Below, piece after piece: positions 51,681 through 59,691 of a stretch of 64,000 nucleotides of DNA. A model generated the notes under the pieces. That model was not told the origin of the DNA. It worked only from the letters and a program-made list of their open reading frames with translations, and did no database searches. Made by a program: the position numbers and the translations under genes. This stretch comes from Mogibacterium sp. (GTDB lineage Bacteria > Bacillota > Clostridia > Peptostreptococcales > Anaerovoracaceae): assembly GCA_017403955.1 (NCBI GenBank), contig JAFRDH010000007.1, positions 62,001 to 126,000 on the forward strand. Reading direction: 5' to 3'. The first letter of the stretch is position 1, and every line of letters starts with the position of its first letter.

Positions 51681-51956
51681 ATGGAAAAAAGAGTAATGCT
51701 CAAGGGCTGTGTCGGCTGCAAGGCATGTGAAATGGCATGCAGTCTGCACCACACGGATGCGTTCAGCTTCAGAAACTCCAGCATTGATATTCAATGGGAG
51801 AAGGAAGGCTACAGCATCGCATTCAAAAGCCCGATGACATGTGACACATGTGAGGGCGAGGGCGAGAACAACTATCAGTGCGTCCGTTACTGCTACAGAG
51901 CAAAGGATGCATTGAAAGCATTCATCCTGAATACCGAAGAGGGAGGTGAAGCCTGA
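51681..51956 (+). CDS. Small [4Fe-4S] protein, partner of AOR
   Basis: The 91-residue protein has CVGCKACEMACSLHH, a full CxxCxxCxxxC cluster motif, and a second cysteine group in MTCDTCEGEGENNYQCVRYC with wider spacing, as in the AorB/HybA-type electron-transfer subunits. It probably carries electrons between the AOR cofactor and ferredoxin or another acceptor. GTAGGAGG precedes the ATG. Its TGA overlaps the AOR ATG (TGATG), so the two are coupled and likely form a complex. Confidence 0.85.
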   Translation: MEKRVMLKGCVGCKACEMACSLHHTDAFSFRNSSIDIQWEKEGYSIAFKSPMTCDTCEGEGENNYQCVRYCYRAKDALKAFILNTEEGGEA

Positions 51957-53911
51957 TGAACATGGGAACAATTCTGAGAGTCAATCTGACAACCGGCAAA
52001 ATGACCAGAGAAAGCGCTGATCGTTATGAGAAGTGGATCGGCGGCATCGGAGTCGCTCAGCAGATCCTCTATGATGAGGTAAAACCATGGATGAGCGCAT
52101 TCGACCCGGGTAACAGATTCATCGTAGCTACCGGAGCGATGACCGGAATGCTTTGCCCGGGCAGCGGAAGAATCGCAGCTGTCACAAAATCCCCGATGAC
52201 AACAGGAATCGCATCCGGTAACGCAGGCGGACTTTTCGCTCCTAAGATGATCTATGCCGGATTTGAATATATCGTTTTCGAAGGCCGCTCAAGAAAGCCT
52301 GTATATCTCTATCTGAAGAATGGTGAGGCAAAGCTTCTCAGTGCGGATGAGATCAGCGGGAAGACAGTCGGAGAAAGCGTCGATTACTTCGAAGAAAAGC
52401 ACGGCCGCCAGGTAAGCAGTATGTGCATCGGACCTGCGGGTGAGAACCTTGTACGTTATGCCTGCGTGACGATCGACCGTTTCAGAGTCATCGGAAAATG
52501 CGGATTCGGGGCAGTCATGGGATCAAAAAATCTCAAGGCTATCGTTGCGGATGGTTCAGAGGGATCCGTAAAGCCTGCCGATCCGTATGGACTCAAGAGA
52601 AAACTCGATGATATCTATGACCGTATCGACTCCAACGCGAATTACAAACACCTGATGGATTACGGAACACTTTGCCACATACCGGGCAAGTATCTGACTG
52701 CAGGTTTCAGCTTCCGTCATGGACAGGACCTCAATATCCCTAAGGAAATGGCAGATGCATATGACCCGGATAACATTGTTAACACTTACCGTGTTCACCA
52801 GTCATCCTGCGGCGGATGCTTCGTAGGATGCCAGAACCACCACAGGATCCAGACCGGCGAATATGCCGGAAAGGTAGTCGGAGGAGCACCATTCAACTCT
52901 GTTCTGAACTTCGGAACAAAGCTCGATATCACCAACTATGGTTACTGCGTTGAGGCGACATGGCTCTGCAATGACCTGGGAATGGACATGGATGCTGTCG
53001 CTGAGATCCTGGGATGGGTCATGGAGTGCTATGAGAAGGGAATGATCACTTCAGATCAGATCGATGGCATGGATATCCCGTTCGGCGAGCAGAAGCAGTC
53101 ACTCGAACTGATCAAGATGATCGGCTATAGACAAGGTGTCGGCGATATCCTTGCTGAGGGAGTTGCAAGAGCAGCATCTGCTTTCGCAAAAGAGACAGAG
53201 TACTATGGCAATCACCTCAAGGGCAACGACCTCTACGAGATCATCAGACCGCTCATTGGATACGGATTCGGTGCTGCAGTAAGCACACGCGGAGGAAGCC
53301 ATGTACTTGGCTCACCGGTATGCGAATCCAGCAAATTCAATGAAGCTGAGAGAGAGATGGCTCTCAAGAAGTTCAAAGTAAACACCTTCAACGATCCTCT
53401 CGCATATGATGGAAAGCCTGAGATCGTTACATATTATGAGTCACTGACAAGAGCCTGCAGCTCGATGGGTCTGTGCATCTTTGTAAGCGACTGGCAGCAG
53501 ATCCATATGCTGGATCACCAGGATCTTGCGGATCTCCTCAAATATTCAGTAGGTCTCGAGATCAGTGCAGATGAACTCAGAGAGCGGATGATGGCAGTCC
53601 TGAACCTGGAGAAAATGTTCAATTACTGCCACGCAGGATTCACCAGAGAGGATGATATGCCTAGAGAAAGACTCTTCAAGGAAAAGGTTCCTACAGGTCC
53701 TGCAAAGGGTACCGTACTCGACTATGATAAGTGGAATGCTATGCTTGACCACTATTACGATATCCACGGCTGGGATACCAAGACCGGAATCCCTAAGCCG
53801 GAGACATTGCACAAACTCGGCCTTGATGATCTGATCCCTGATCTCATGCAGCCGGCACAGGTCCCGGGACATTCATTCATCCATGAGGATCTGGTAACGA
53901 ATAAGAAATAG
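51956..53911 (+). CDS. aor: Tungsten-containing aldehyde:ferredoxin oxidoreductase
   Basis: The 651-residue protein is an AOR-family tungsten enzyme with a bis-pterin cofactor and one [4Fe-4S] cluster. It begins GTILRVNLTTGKMTRE and has ATGAMTGMLCPGSGR, FAPKMIYAGFEYIVFEGRS and the cluster motif SSCGGCFVGCQNHH, with a later cysteine in SSMGLC. It oxidises an aldehyde to an acid, or reduces an acid at low potential. The substrate is not evident; its neighbours (creatininase-type amidohydrolase, UPF0597 protein) suggest an unusual aldehyde from amide or amino-acid breakdown. Cofactor synthesis genes are not in the window. GAGGGAGG sits about 9 nt before the ATG. Confidence 0.93.
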   Translation: MNMGTILRVNLTTGKMTRESADRYEKWIGGIGVAQQILYDEVKPWMSAFDPGNRFIVATGAMTGMLCPGSGRIAAVTKSPMTTGIASGNAGGLFAPKMIYAGFEYIVFEGRSRKPVYLYLKNGEAKLLSADEISGKTVGESVDYFEEKHGRQVSSMCIGPAGENLVRYACVTIDRFRVIGKCGFGAVMGSKNLKAIVADGSEGSVKPADPYGLKRKLDDIYDRIDSNANYKHLMDYGTLCHIPGKYLTAGFSFRHGQDLNIPKEMADAYDPDNIVNTYRVHQSSCGGCFVGCQNHHRIQTGEYAGKVVGGAPFNSVLNFGTKLDITNYGYCVEATWLCNDLGMDMDAVAEILGWVMECYEKGMITSDQIDGMDIPFGEQKQSLELIKMIGYRQGVGDILAEGVARAASAFAKETEYYGNHLKGNDLYEIIRPLIGYGFGAAVSTRGGSHVLGSPVCESSKFNEAEREMALKKFKVNTFNDPLAYDGKPEIVTYYESLTRACSSMGLCIFVSDWQQIHMLDHQDLADLLKYSVGLEISADELRERMMAVLNLEKMFNYCHAGFTREDDMPRERLFKEKVPTGPAKGTVLDYDKWNAMLDHYYDIHGWDTKTGIPKPETLHKLGLDDLIPDLMQPAQVPGHSFIHEDLVTNKK

Positions 53912-53953
53912 CATAAACAAATAGCAAGTAGTTCAACAGAAAAGGAGAATGCA

Positions 53954-54742
53954 ATGAGATCAGTATGGATCAATGAACTGACATGGGAAGATGTCGAAGA
54001 GTATCTACAGCGTGACAAGATCGCGCTGATCCCTGTAGGAAGCACAGAGCAGCACGGACCGGCAGGTCCTCTGGGCGTTGATGCTTATGCAGCGATCGCG
54101 ATCGCAGAGGATGCCGCTAAGGCAGCAGATGTACTTACTACACCACCGCTTTGGTTCAGCGATGCACCGCATCATCTGAACTTCCCGGGAACGATTTCCT
54201 TAAGACCTGAGACACTTATCAACGTAGTCAAGGATATTGTTCACTCGCTTTATCGCAATGGTTTCAGGAAGTTCATCGTGATCAACGGCCATAAGGGCAC
54301 AAACATTCCTGCCCTGACACTCGCTTGCCGTGAGATCCAGCAGTATGAGCTGACAGACGCCAGAATGGCACTGACAGACCCGCTTTATCTTTGCACTAAC
54401 GCAAATGAATGCAAGGGCGATCATCCTGAACATCACGCCGGAGTACTTGAGATCTCTCACGTAATGTACAAATTCCCGGGACTTGTCAAGGAAGACAAGC
54501 GCCCGACAGAGGACGTAAGCCTTGACAGCGTTTTCGGCGACTATATCAAGAAGGACCTGTTCAGCGGTCCGCATCCGACAGTAGAACTGATGTGGAACAG
54601 CATCCAGCAGGAGAAATTTGCTCCTAGAGGCAACTTCTCCGCATCGGATTTCGGCTCAGCAGAGATGGGCAAGAAATATCATGACAACATGGTCGAGAAT
54701 CTGGTCAAGTTCATTAATTGGTACCGTACTTATGAGGCATAA
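53954..54742 (+). CDS. Creatininase family amidohydrolase
   Basis: The 262-residue protein has the creatininase metal motif IPVGSTEQHGPAGPLGVDAYAA (E, H and D ligands), APHHLNFPGTISL, and VINGHKGTN in place of the more usual NGHGGN, then HHAGVLEISHV with the last glutamate ligand. The family cleaves cyclic or linear amides (creatinine, formamides, mycofactocin precursor). The K in GHKGT is a small variation near the active site. It is the fifth gene of the AOR operon, 42 nt after AOR. AAAGGAG precedes the ATG. The natural substrate cannot be inferred. Confidence 0.88.
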   Translation: MRSVWINELTWEDVEEYLQRDKIALIPVGSTEQHGPAGPLGVDAYAAIAIAEDAAKAADVLTTPPLWFSDAPHHLNFPGTISLRPETLINVVKDIVHSLYRNGFRKFIVINGHKGTNIPALTLACREIQQYELTDARMALTDPLYLCTNANECKGDHPEHHAGVLEISHVMYKFPGLVKEDKRPTEDVSLDSVFGDYIKKDLFSGPHPTVELMWNSIQQEKFAPRGNFSASDFGSAEMGKKYHDNMVENLVKFINWYRTYEA

Positions 54743-54785
54743 ATAAAGATTGACAAAGTAGGTATTGTTAAATAAGGAGGAAAAA

Positions 54786-56072
54786 ATGGAAGAGAAGAAA
54801 GTAGTCAACACCCCTAATGTGGGCAATCCGAACGAGCCGGATAAGAAGTACTCGTTCATGGAACTGCTCAGAACGATCGGACCCGGAGCTGTTGTATGTG
54901 CCACGATCATCGGACCTGGAACAGTAACAACATGCACGCTTGCAGGCGTCAATTTTGAGTATTCCCTGATATGGGCAGCTATTTTCGCAACTATTGCAGC
55001 AATCATTTTGCAGATGATCTCATCACGTCTCGGAATCGCTTCCGGACGCAGCCTTGGTGAAGTAATCTACGACACATATGATGGAACATGGCTCAGACAC
55101 CTTTTCGCAGTTATCATCTTTATCGCTCTCGGTTTCGGTAACTCTGCATTCCAGAGCGGAAATATGGCCGGCGCGGTTCTCGGTATCAAGGCGGTAGTCG
55201 ATATACCGACATCTGTAGCAGCGCTCATCATCGCAGCAATCACATTTGCTCTTCTCTGGACAGGCAAGACACAGATGATCGAGAAACTCATGACTGTTCT
55301 GGTATTTGTCATGGTGATTCTGTTCGTTATCACTGCTATTGTAGTAAAGCCTGACTTTGGCAGACTCTGCGCAGGAGTCATTCCAAGAATTCCGTCAGGA
55401 GCGATACTGGTTACGATCGGTGTAGTTGGAACTACTGTAATCCCGCACCTTCTGTTCCTCCACTCCAGCCTTACATCCAAGAAGTGGGCCAACAGAAACA
55501 TCCACAACGCTCTCATCGAGAGTAACTTTGACACTATCTTCAGCATGGTTCTCTGCGGTCTGATCACGATCTGTGTAATCATCACCGGAGCTTCCATGTT
55601 CGGAACAGGCGTCACGATCGCAAACGGTCTTGACATGGCTAAGCAGCTCGAGCCGATCGCAGGAAGCTGGGCAAGATACGTCTTCGGTATCGGTCTCTTC
55701 GCTGCAGGCATCACTTCATCACTCTCCGCTCCTATGAGCGCAGCATATGCTCTCTGCAGTGTAATGCGTTGGTCAACTGACATGAAGGACAAGAAGTTCC
55801 GTATCATCTGGATCATCGTTCTTCTCGCAGGTACACTTGTAACTGCTTCCGGATACAGCCCTGTTACAGTTATCCTCGCAGCTCAGGCATTCAACGGAAT
55901 CATGCTCCCTGTATCAGCTGTCATCCTTATGATCATGGCTAACAACAAGCAGGCTCTTGGTGCGTACAAGAACAATACAAAGTGGAATATCCTTGGAGTA
56001 CTCGTAATCATCGTTACTCTCATTCTCGGATTCCGCACAATGTACAACGTACTGCCAACACTGTTCGGCTAA
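54786..56072 (+). CDS. NRAMP-fold transporter lacking metal ligands
   Basis: AAGGAGG sets the start at ATG 54786 and gives 428 residues with about 11 membrane segments. It aligns with NRAMP/MntH proteins: LRTIGPGAVVCATIIGPGTVTTC in TM1 and GTTVIPHLLFLHSSLTSKKW in TM6. The TM1 metal site DPGN is GPGT here (residues 43-46), losing both the aspartate and asparagine ligands, and the TM6 methionine before PH is isoleucine. Mn/Fe transport as in MntH is therefore unlikely. As last gene of a catabolic operon it may carry an organic substrate or a different cation. Confidence 0.82.
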   Translation: MEEKKVVNTPNVGNPNEPDKKYSFMELLRTIGPGAVVCATIIGPGTVTTCTLAGVNFEYSLIWAAIFATIAAIILQMISSRLGIASGRSLGEVIYDTYDGTWLRHLFAVIIFIALGFGNSAFQSGNMAGAVLGIKAVVDIPTSVAALIIAAITFALLWTGKTQMIEKLMTVLVFVMVILFVITAIVVKPDFGRLCAGVIPRIPSGAILVTIGVVGTTVIPHLLFLHSSLTSKKWANRNIHNALIESNFDTIFSMVLCGLITICVIITGASMFGTGVTIANGLDMAKQLEPIAGSWARYVFGIGLFAAGITSSLSAPMSAAYALCSVMRWSTDMKDKKFRIIWIIVLLAGTLVTASGYSPVTVILAAQAFNGIMLPVSAVILMIMANNKQALGAYKNNTKWNILGVLVIIVTLILGFRTMYNVLPTLFG

Positions 56073-56111
56073 AATCAAACAGCTCAGGCTGATCCCAATA
56101 TTATCCACTCA

Positions 56112-56150
56112 AAAGGGACTGTCACACTGCTATTGTGCGACAGTCCCTTT
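56112..56150. terminator. Bidirectional intrinsic terminator
   Basis: AAAGGGACTGTC (56112-56123) and GACAGTCCCTTT (56139-56150) form a 12-bp stem, extended by CAC/GTG past an A-C mismatch. It separates convergent NRAMP-like and GH13 genes. Confidence 0.9.
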
Positions 56151-56165
56151 GCTGCTTTACTGCAA

Positions 56166-57710
56166 TTATCCAGTAACTGCATAGCTTCCGGCTGGAAGTT
56201 TTATAGATTTATTATCGTTTGTATGAGCACCGCCATATGAGAGAAGAAGACGTGAATCTGTGCCTGTATCCGGCAATGTGTATTCCGTCTCTTCTCCGGA
56301 TGGATTGATCATAATGATCAGGTGCTCATTTTGATTGCTTCGTTCGAATACAAGAGGGTATCCTTTCCCATCACACAGGAACCGGAAGGCTGCTCCGCTG
56401 CTGAGTGCAGAATGCTGTCTCCTGAATTCGATGAGTGACTGCACATGCCGCCACAGAGATCCCTCTTCGGACATCTGGCTCTCAGCGTCCGGCTTTTCGG
56501 TATTGCTGCTGACCGGGAGATAGAGATCATCAGGTGATGCAGAGGAGAAACCTGCATTCAGGCCTTTGCTCCACTGCATTGGCGTGCGAGACCCTGTCCG
56601 GTCATATCCGCCTTCCTTACTCTTGAGGCCATGCACATACTCCATTCCGATCTCATCTCCATAATAAATGAACGGACATCCCGGCATCATAAGAAGGAAC
56701 GCAAACGCGATTTTCATTTCTTCGGGCATCAGAGTATCCCTCATCCTGACCATGTCATGATTGCCTGACGGGATGCAGATCAGTCCTTTGTCATGAGTGC
56801 GTGAATAAGCGAAATTATAATAACTGATAAAATCTGTCAGATCGCTGCGGCCTTGCTGTGAAAAGTACGGCCTGGTCCTGAAGAGATCCATGTAGTGGGA
56901 TGGCCCGCCGTGAAGAAGGAAGTCCATGTGAAATCCGGCCTCAAGTGCCTGAAGGGGATCGCCCCACTCGGAAATAAGAGCTGCTTCGGGATAGTTTTCG
57001 TCAAGAAAGGCGCGTACTTTCTGCCATAGCCTGATAGTGCATTTACGATCTTTATCTTCCTTGACAAGGCTTCCTGCCATATCTACTCTGAAACCGTCAC
57101 ATCCCATATCCAGCCAGAAACTCATAATATCCTGCATCACAAGACGTGTGGCTTCGGCAACCTCGGAATCCGCGCTGAATTGCCAATCTTCAGTCACCAG
57201 CCCAAAACCGTAATTGAGGGCAGGCTGAGTGGAGAAGCAGTTTACCGCGAATGCACCCGGCCTCTCGGAAAGTCCGCAAAGGAATGAGGCGATCCCTTTA
57301 TACTGAGGTCCCCATGGTCCGCCTGTCCGCCAGATAAACCTGTCGGTATATTCATTCTTCTCGTCCTTACATGATTCTGTGAACCAAGGATTGTCTATCG
57401 CAGTATGTCCCGGAATGAGGTCAAGGAGGATATGCATCCCTCTATTGTGTACTGCTTCAAACAGATGACGGAGATCGTCATTGGTACCATAGCGCGGCGC
57501 AGCCTTATAATGATCCTTCACATCATACCCGGCATCATAGAAGGACGACTCATAGCATGGATTCATCCAAATTGCATTGACGCCCAGCTCCTGCAGGTAG
57601 TCCAGCTTCTCTTCTATCCCTTTGAAGTCACCGATCCCGTCGCCGTTGGAATCATTGAATGACTGAGGATATATTTCATAAAATACAGCATCTTCCAGCC
57701 AACCCGGCAT
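56166..57710 (-). CDS. GH13 alpha-amylase-family glycosidase
   Basis: The 514-residue cytosolic enzyme has the four GH13 regions: DLIPGHTA (region I), GCDGFRVDMAG with the nucleophile aspartate near residue 209, LISEWGD with the acid/base glutamate near 245, and PSGNHDMVR with the third aspartate near 318. It opens with DAVFYEIYPQSFNDSNGDGIGDFKGI, typical of oligo-1,6-glucosidase, sucrose hydrolase and trehalose synthase types, and has a C-terminal beta domain. There is no signal peptide. The exact specificity cannot be given. The minus-strand ribosome site AGGGGG lies before the start. Confidence 0.88.
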   Translation of the reverse strand: MPGWLEDAVFYEIYPQSFNDSNGDGIGDFKGIEEKLDYLQELGVNAIWMNPCYESSFYDAGYDVKDHYKAAPRYGTNDDLRHLFEAVHNRGMHILLDLIPGHTAIDNPWFTESCKDEKNEYTDRFIWRTGGPWGPQYKGIASFLCGLSERPGAFAVNCFSTQPALNYGFGLVTEDWQFSADSEVAEATRLVMQDIMSFWLDMGCDGFRVDMAGSLVKEDKDRKCTIRLWQKVRAFLDENYPEAALISEWGDPLQALEAGFHMDFLLHGGPSHYMDLFRTRPYFSQQGRSDLTDFISYYNFAYSRTHDKGLICIPSGNHDMVRMRDTLMPEEMKIAFAFLLMMPGCPFIYYGDEIGMEYVHGLKSKEGGYDRTGSRTPMQWSKGLNAGFSSASPDDLYLPVSSNTEKPDAESQMSEEGSLWRHVQSLIEFRRQHSALSSGAAFRFLCDGKGYPLVFERSNQNEHLIIMINPSGEETEYTLPDTGTDSRLLLSYGGAHTNDNKSIKLPAGSYAVTG

Positions 57711-57761
57711 AATAACCCCCTCTTAACAAATAGTACTTTAGGCGATGATACTACCGACTGC

Positions 57762-57848
57762 ACAAATTATCAAGCCATCTGCCGGATTGGATAATTTGTA
57801 ACAATGGTGTCAGATGGATCACCAAAGCTGTGGAAAATACAGTATAAT
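57762..57848. promoter_or_regulatory. Dyad and -10 between divergent GH13 and P1 peptidase genes
   Basis: ACAAATTATC (57762-57771) and GATAATTTGT (57790-57799) are perfect inverted repeats with an 18-nt centre that itself has CCATC/GATTGG pairing. A perfect TATAAT lies at 57843-57848 before the peptidase gene, without a clear -35. The dyad may control one or both genes. Confidence 0.55.
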
Positions 57849-57896
57849 GAAACATGAAGTTTTGATCGGCAAGTGTATGAAGAAAGGAACGTAGCA

Positions 57897-58940
57897 ATGG
57901 GTATTCCAGCTGAATTCGGAATTAAGATCGGGAAATTGCCGGTGGGCAGGCTGGATCAGATAACAGATGTGCCGGGGGTCTCGGTTTCGCATGTCACTCT
58001 TAAGCAGGGATCCATTCAGACCGGAGTCACAGCATTGATCCCTCATAAGGGGAATTGCTTCAGGGAAAAGTGCCTTGTAGCGGCTCATGTGATAAACGGT
58101 TTCGGCAAAAGTGCCGGACTGATACAGGTGCAGGAACTGGGCACGCTCGAAACACCGCTTGTGATGACGAATACTTTTGCAGTCGGCACGGCATCTACGG
58201 CACTGATCCGCTACATGCTTGAAGACAATCCGGACATCGGGACTACGACCGGTTCGGTCAATCCGGTGGTCTTTGAGTGCAATGACAGCAAGCTGAATGA
58301 TATCCGCGGAATGCATATAACTGAAAATCATGTAAGGCTTGCGCTCGAAAGGGCTTCCGGTGAGACCGGGGCTTTTGAAGAGGGGGCTGTTGGCGCAGGC
58401 ACAGGAATGTGCTGCTATGGTCTGAAAGGCGGCATCGGTTCAGCCTCGCGTCTTGTAACACTGGGAGATATTACTTACACACTCGGTACTTTGGTACTGA
58501 CCAATTTCGGCAAACTTCATGAGCTTGTTGTTTGCGGAAGACCGATCGGTGAAGAAATCGAAGATCAAGGCTTTGGGAATGAGGAGCCGGACCGGGGATC
58601 GATAATCGTAGTGATCGCTACTGACCTTCCACTTTCTGCAAGGCAGCTCGGCCGTATATCAAAGAGAGCGCAGAACGGTATAGCAAGGACAGGTTCGATC
58701 ACCGCAAACGGGAGCGGAGAGATAGTACTCAGCTTCTCGACTGCGAACAGGATCAGCCACTATCCGGATGGTGATCTGATCAAAGCGGAATTACTTCACG
58801 AAGAAAAGATGGACACTGTGTTCGCGGCAGTTTGCGAAGCCGTTGAGGAAAGCATAATAAGCTCGCTACTGCATGCTGAAGTCGACGAATCGCTGAAAGG
58901 AAAGATCCGCAGCCTGAGGGACTATCTCTGGAAAGAATGA
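57897..58940 (+). CDS. P1 family (DmpA-like) aminopeptidase
   Basis: ATG 57897, behind AAAGGA, gives 347 residues. The sequence has ITDVPGVSVSHVTL at the start, NTFAVGTASTAL, GAVGAGTGMCCYGLKGGIGSASR, and the self-cleavage site GS in DRGSIIVVIATDLPLSARQL, where S235 becomes the N-terminal nucleophile of the beta chain. This is the Ntn-like fold of DmpA/BapA peptidases, which hydrolyse L- or D-alanyl and beta-peptide amides. It is cytosolic and stands alone, with a terminator after it. Confidence 0.92.
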   Translation: MGIPAEFGIKIGKLPVGRLDQITDVPGVSVSHVTLKQGSIQTGVTALIPHKGNCFREKCLVAAHVINGFGKSAGLIQVQELGTLETPLVMTNTFAVGTASTALIRYMLEDNPDIGTTTGSVNPVVFECNDSKLNDIRGMHITENHVRLALERASGETGAFEEGAVGAGTGMCCYGLKGGIGSASRLVTLGDITYTLGTLVLTNFGKLHELVVCGRPIGEEIEDQGFGNEEPDRGSIIVVIATDLPLSARQLGRISKRAQNGIARTGSITANGSGEIVLSFSTANRISHYPDGDLIKAELLHEEKMDTVFAAVCEAVEESIISSLLHAEVDESLKGKIRSLRDYLWKE

Positions 58941-58957
58941 ATGAAGGCGGAAAAAAG

Positions 58958-58982
58958 ACTGACCCGCTGAGGTCAGTTTTTT
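58958..58982 (+). terminator. Intrinsic terminator of the P1 peptidase gene
   Basis: ACTGACC (58958-58964) and GGTCAGT (58971-58977) form a stem with a 6-nt loop, followed by a run of six T. Confidence 0.85.
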
Positions 58983-59334
58983 AGTGGGTGTCCCGGTTAC
59001 TGTAAAAAACAAGAAATAATCCCGTTTTGTCATGAAATGGACTGTTTTAGAGCCTATATTGCCCGTTTTCAAACATTTATACTGAAAAAATCAAGCAGAA
59101 ACTGATAAAATGTCATGAAAAACCGCCAATTTTCATGACAAAACATCCTGATGATGCTTGCTTTTTCAGTAAAAATCCAAACAACAGCTCTTATCTGCCT
59201 GCTCTCAAGATAGTTTCATGACATTTATTCCAGACTAAACAATTGTTGTCATAATACACCCCATGCAGAAATGGAAAGAAAGGGATGTGTTATAATAGGG
59301 TGGCAAAAGAATAACCGTTTATCAGGAGCATACG
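58983..59334. other. Gene-free region upstream of the chaperone cassette
   Basis: No gene is seen. The octamer TGTCATGA or its complement TCATGACA occurs at 59028-59035, 59111-59118, 59133-59140 and 59216-59223. A perfect TATAAT at 59291-59296 with TG upstream is the likely -10 for the cassette. No CIRCE or CtsR-type site was found. Confidence 0.65.
59081..59170. repeat. Nested inverted repeats upstream of the chaperone cassette
   Basis: The outer arms, ACTGAAAAAATCAAGCA (59081-59097) and TGCTTGCTTTTTCAGT (59155-59170), pair with one bulge and one mismatch. The inner arms, TGTCATGAAAA (59111-59121) and TTTTCATGACA (59130-59140), pair perfectly around an 8-nt loop. The element could be a small non-autonomous mobile element, an operator array or a structured RNA. 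Confidence 0.7.
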
Positions 59335-59691
59335 ATGGCAGATAATGAAAGAACAATTAATAATCTTGTGGGGATCGCAGTAGAGACATACCGCCTTAAG
59401 GACGTATTCAAACGGGCTTTGAGGAACGCTGACCCCGGTGAGAAGAAGAAATATATGAGCCAGTTCAACTGGTTCGAGAAGCAGGTGCATGCAGCACTCA
59501 AAGATATGGATATACGTGTGGTAGATCTGTCCGGGCAGAAATATGATCCCGGCATGGCTGTGACACCGATCAATCTGGATGATTTTGACATGGATACCGG
59601 CCTGATCATCGACCGCATGATGGAACCCGTCGTAATGCTGGGCGATCAGCTGATCAGGACCGGCACAGTGATACTCAGAGAGGAGAATTGA
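59335..59691 (+). CDS. GrpE-like nucleotide exchange factor, short form
   Basis: The 118-residue protein has a helical first half (INNLVGIAVETYRLKDVFKRALRNA) and a strand-rich second half with VVDLSGQKYDPGMAVTPINLDDF and VMLGDQLIRTGTVILREE. The latter resembles the beta-wing of GrpE (FDPxxHEAV..RPAxVxVS). It lacks GrpE's long N-terminal coiled coil and is about half the usual size. It overlaps the Hsp70-like gene by one base (TGATG), which makes an exchange-factor role for that protein likely. The assignment rests on that context and the weak wing similarity. A ribosome site CAGGAG precedes the ATG. Confidence 0.65.
   Translation: MADNERTINNLVGIAVETYRLKDVFKRALRNADPGEKKKYMSQFNWFEKQVHAALKDMDIRVVDLSGQKYDPGMAVTPINLDDFDMDTGLIIDRMMEPVVMLGDQLIRTGTVILREEN

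Noticed and set aside
59042-59062. GTTTTAGAGC followed by CTAT-like sequence, resembling the start of type II-A CRISPR repeats
   Set aside because: It occurs once only, without spacers or cas genes, in an AT-rich region rich in other short repeats.
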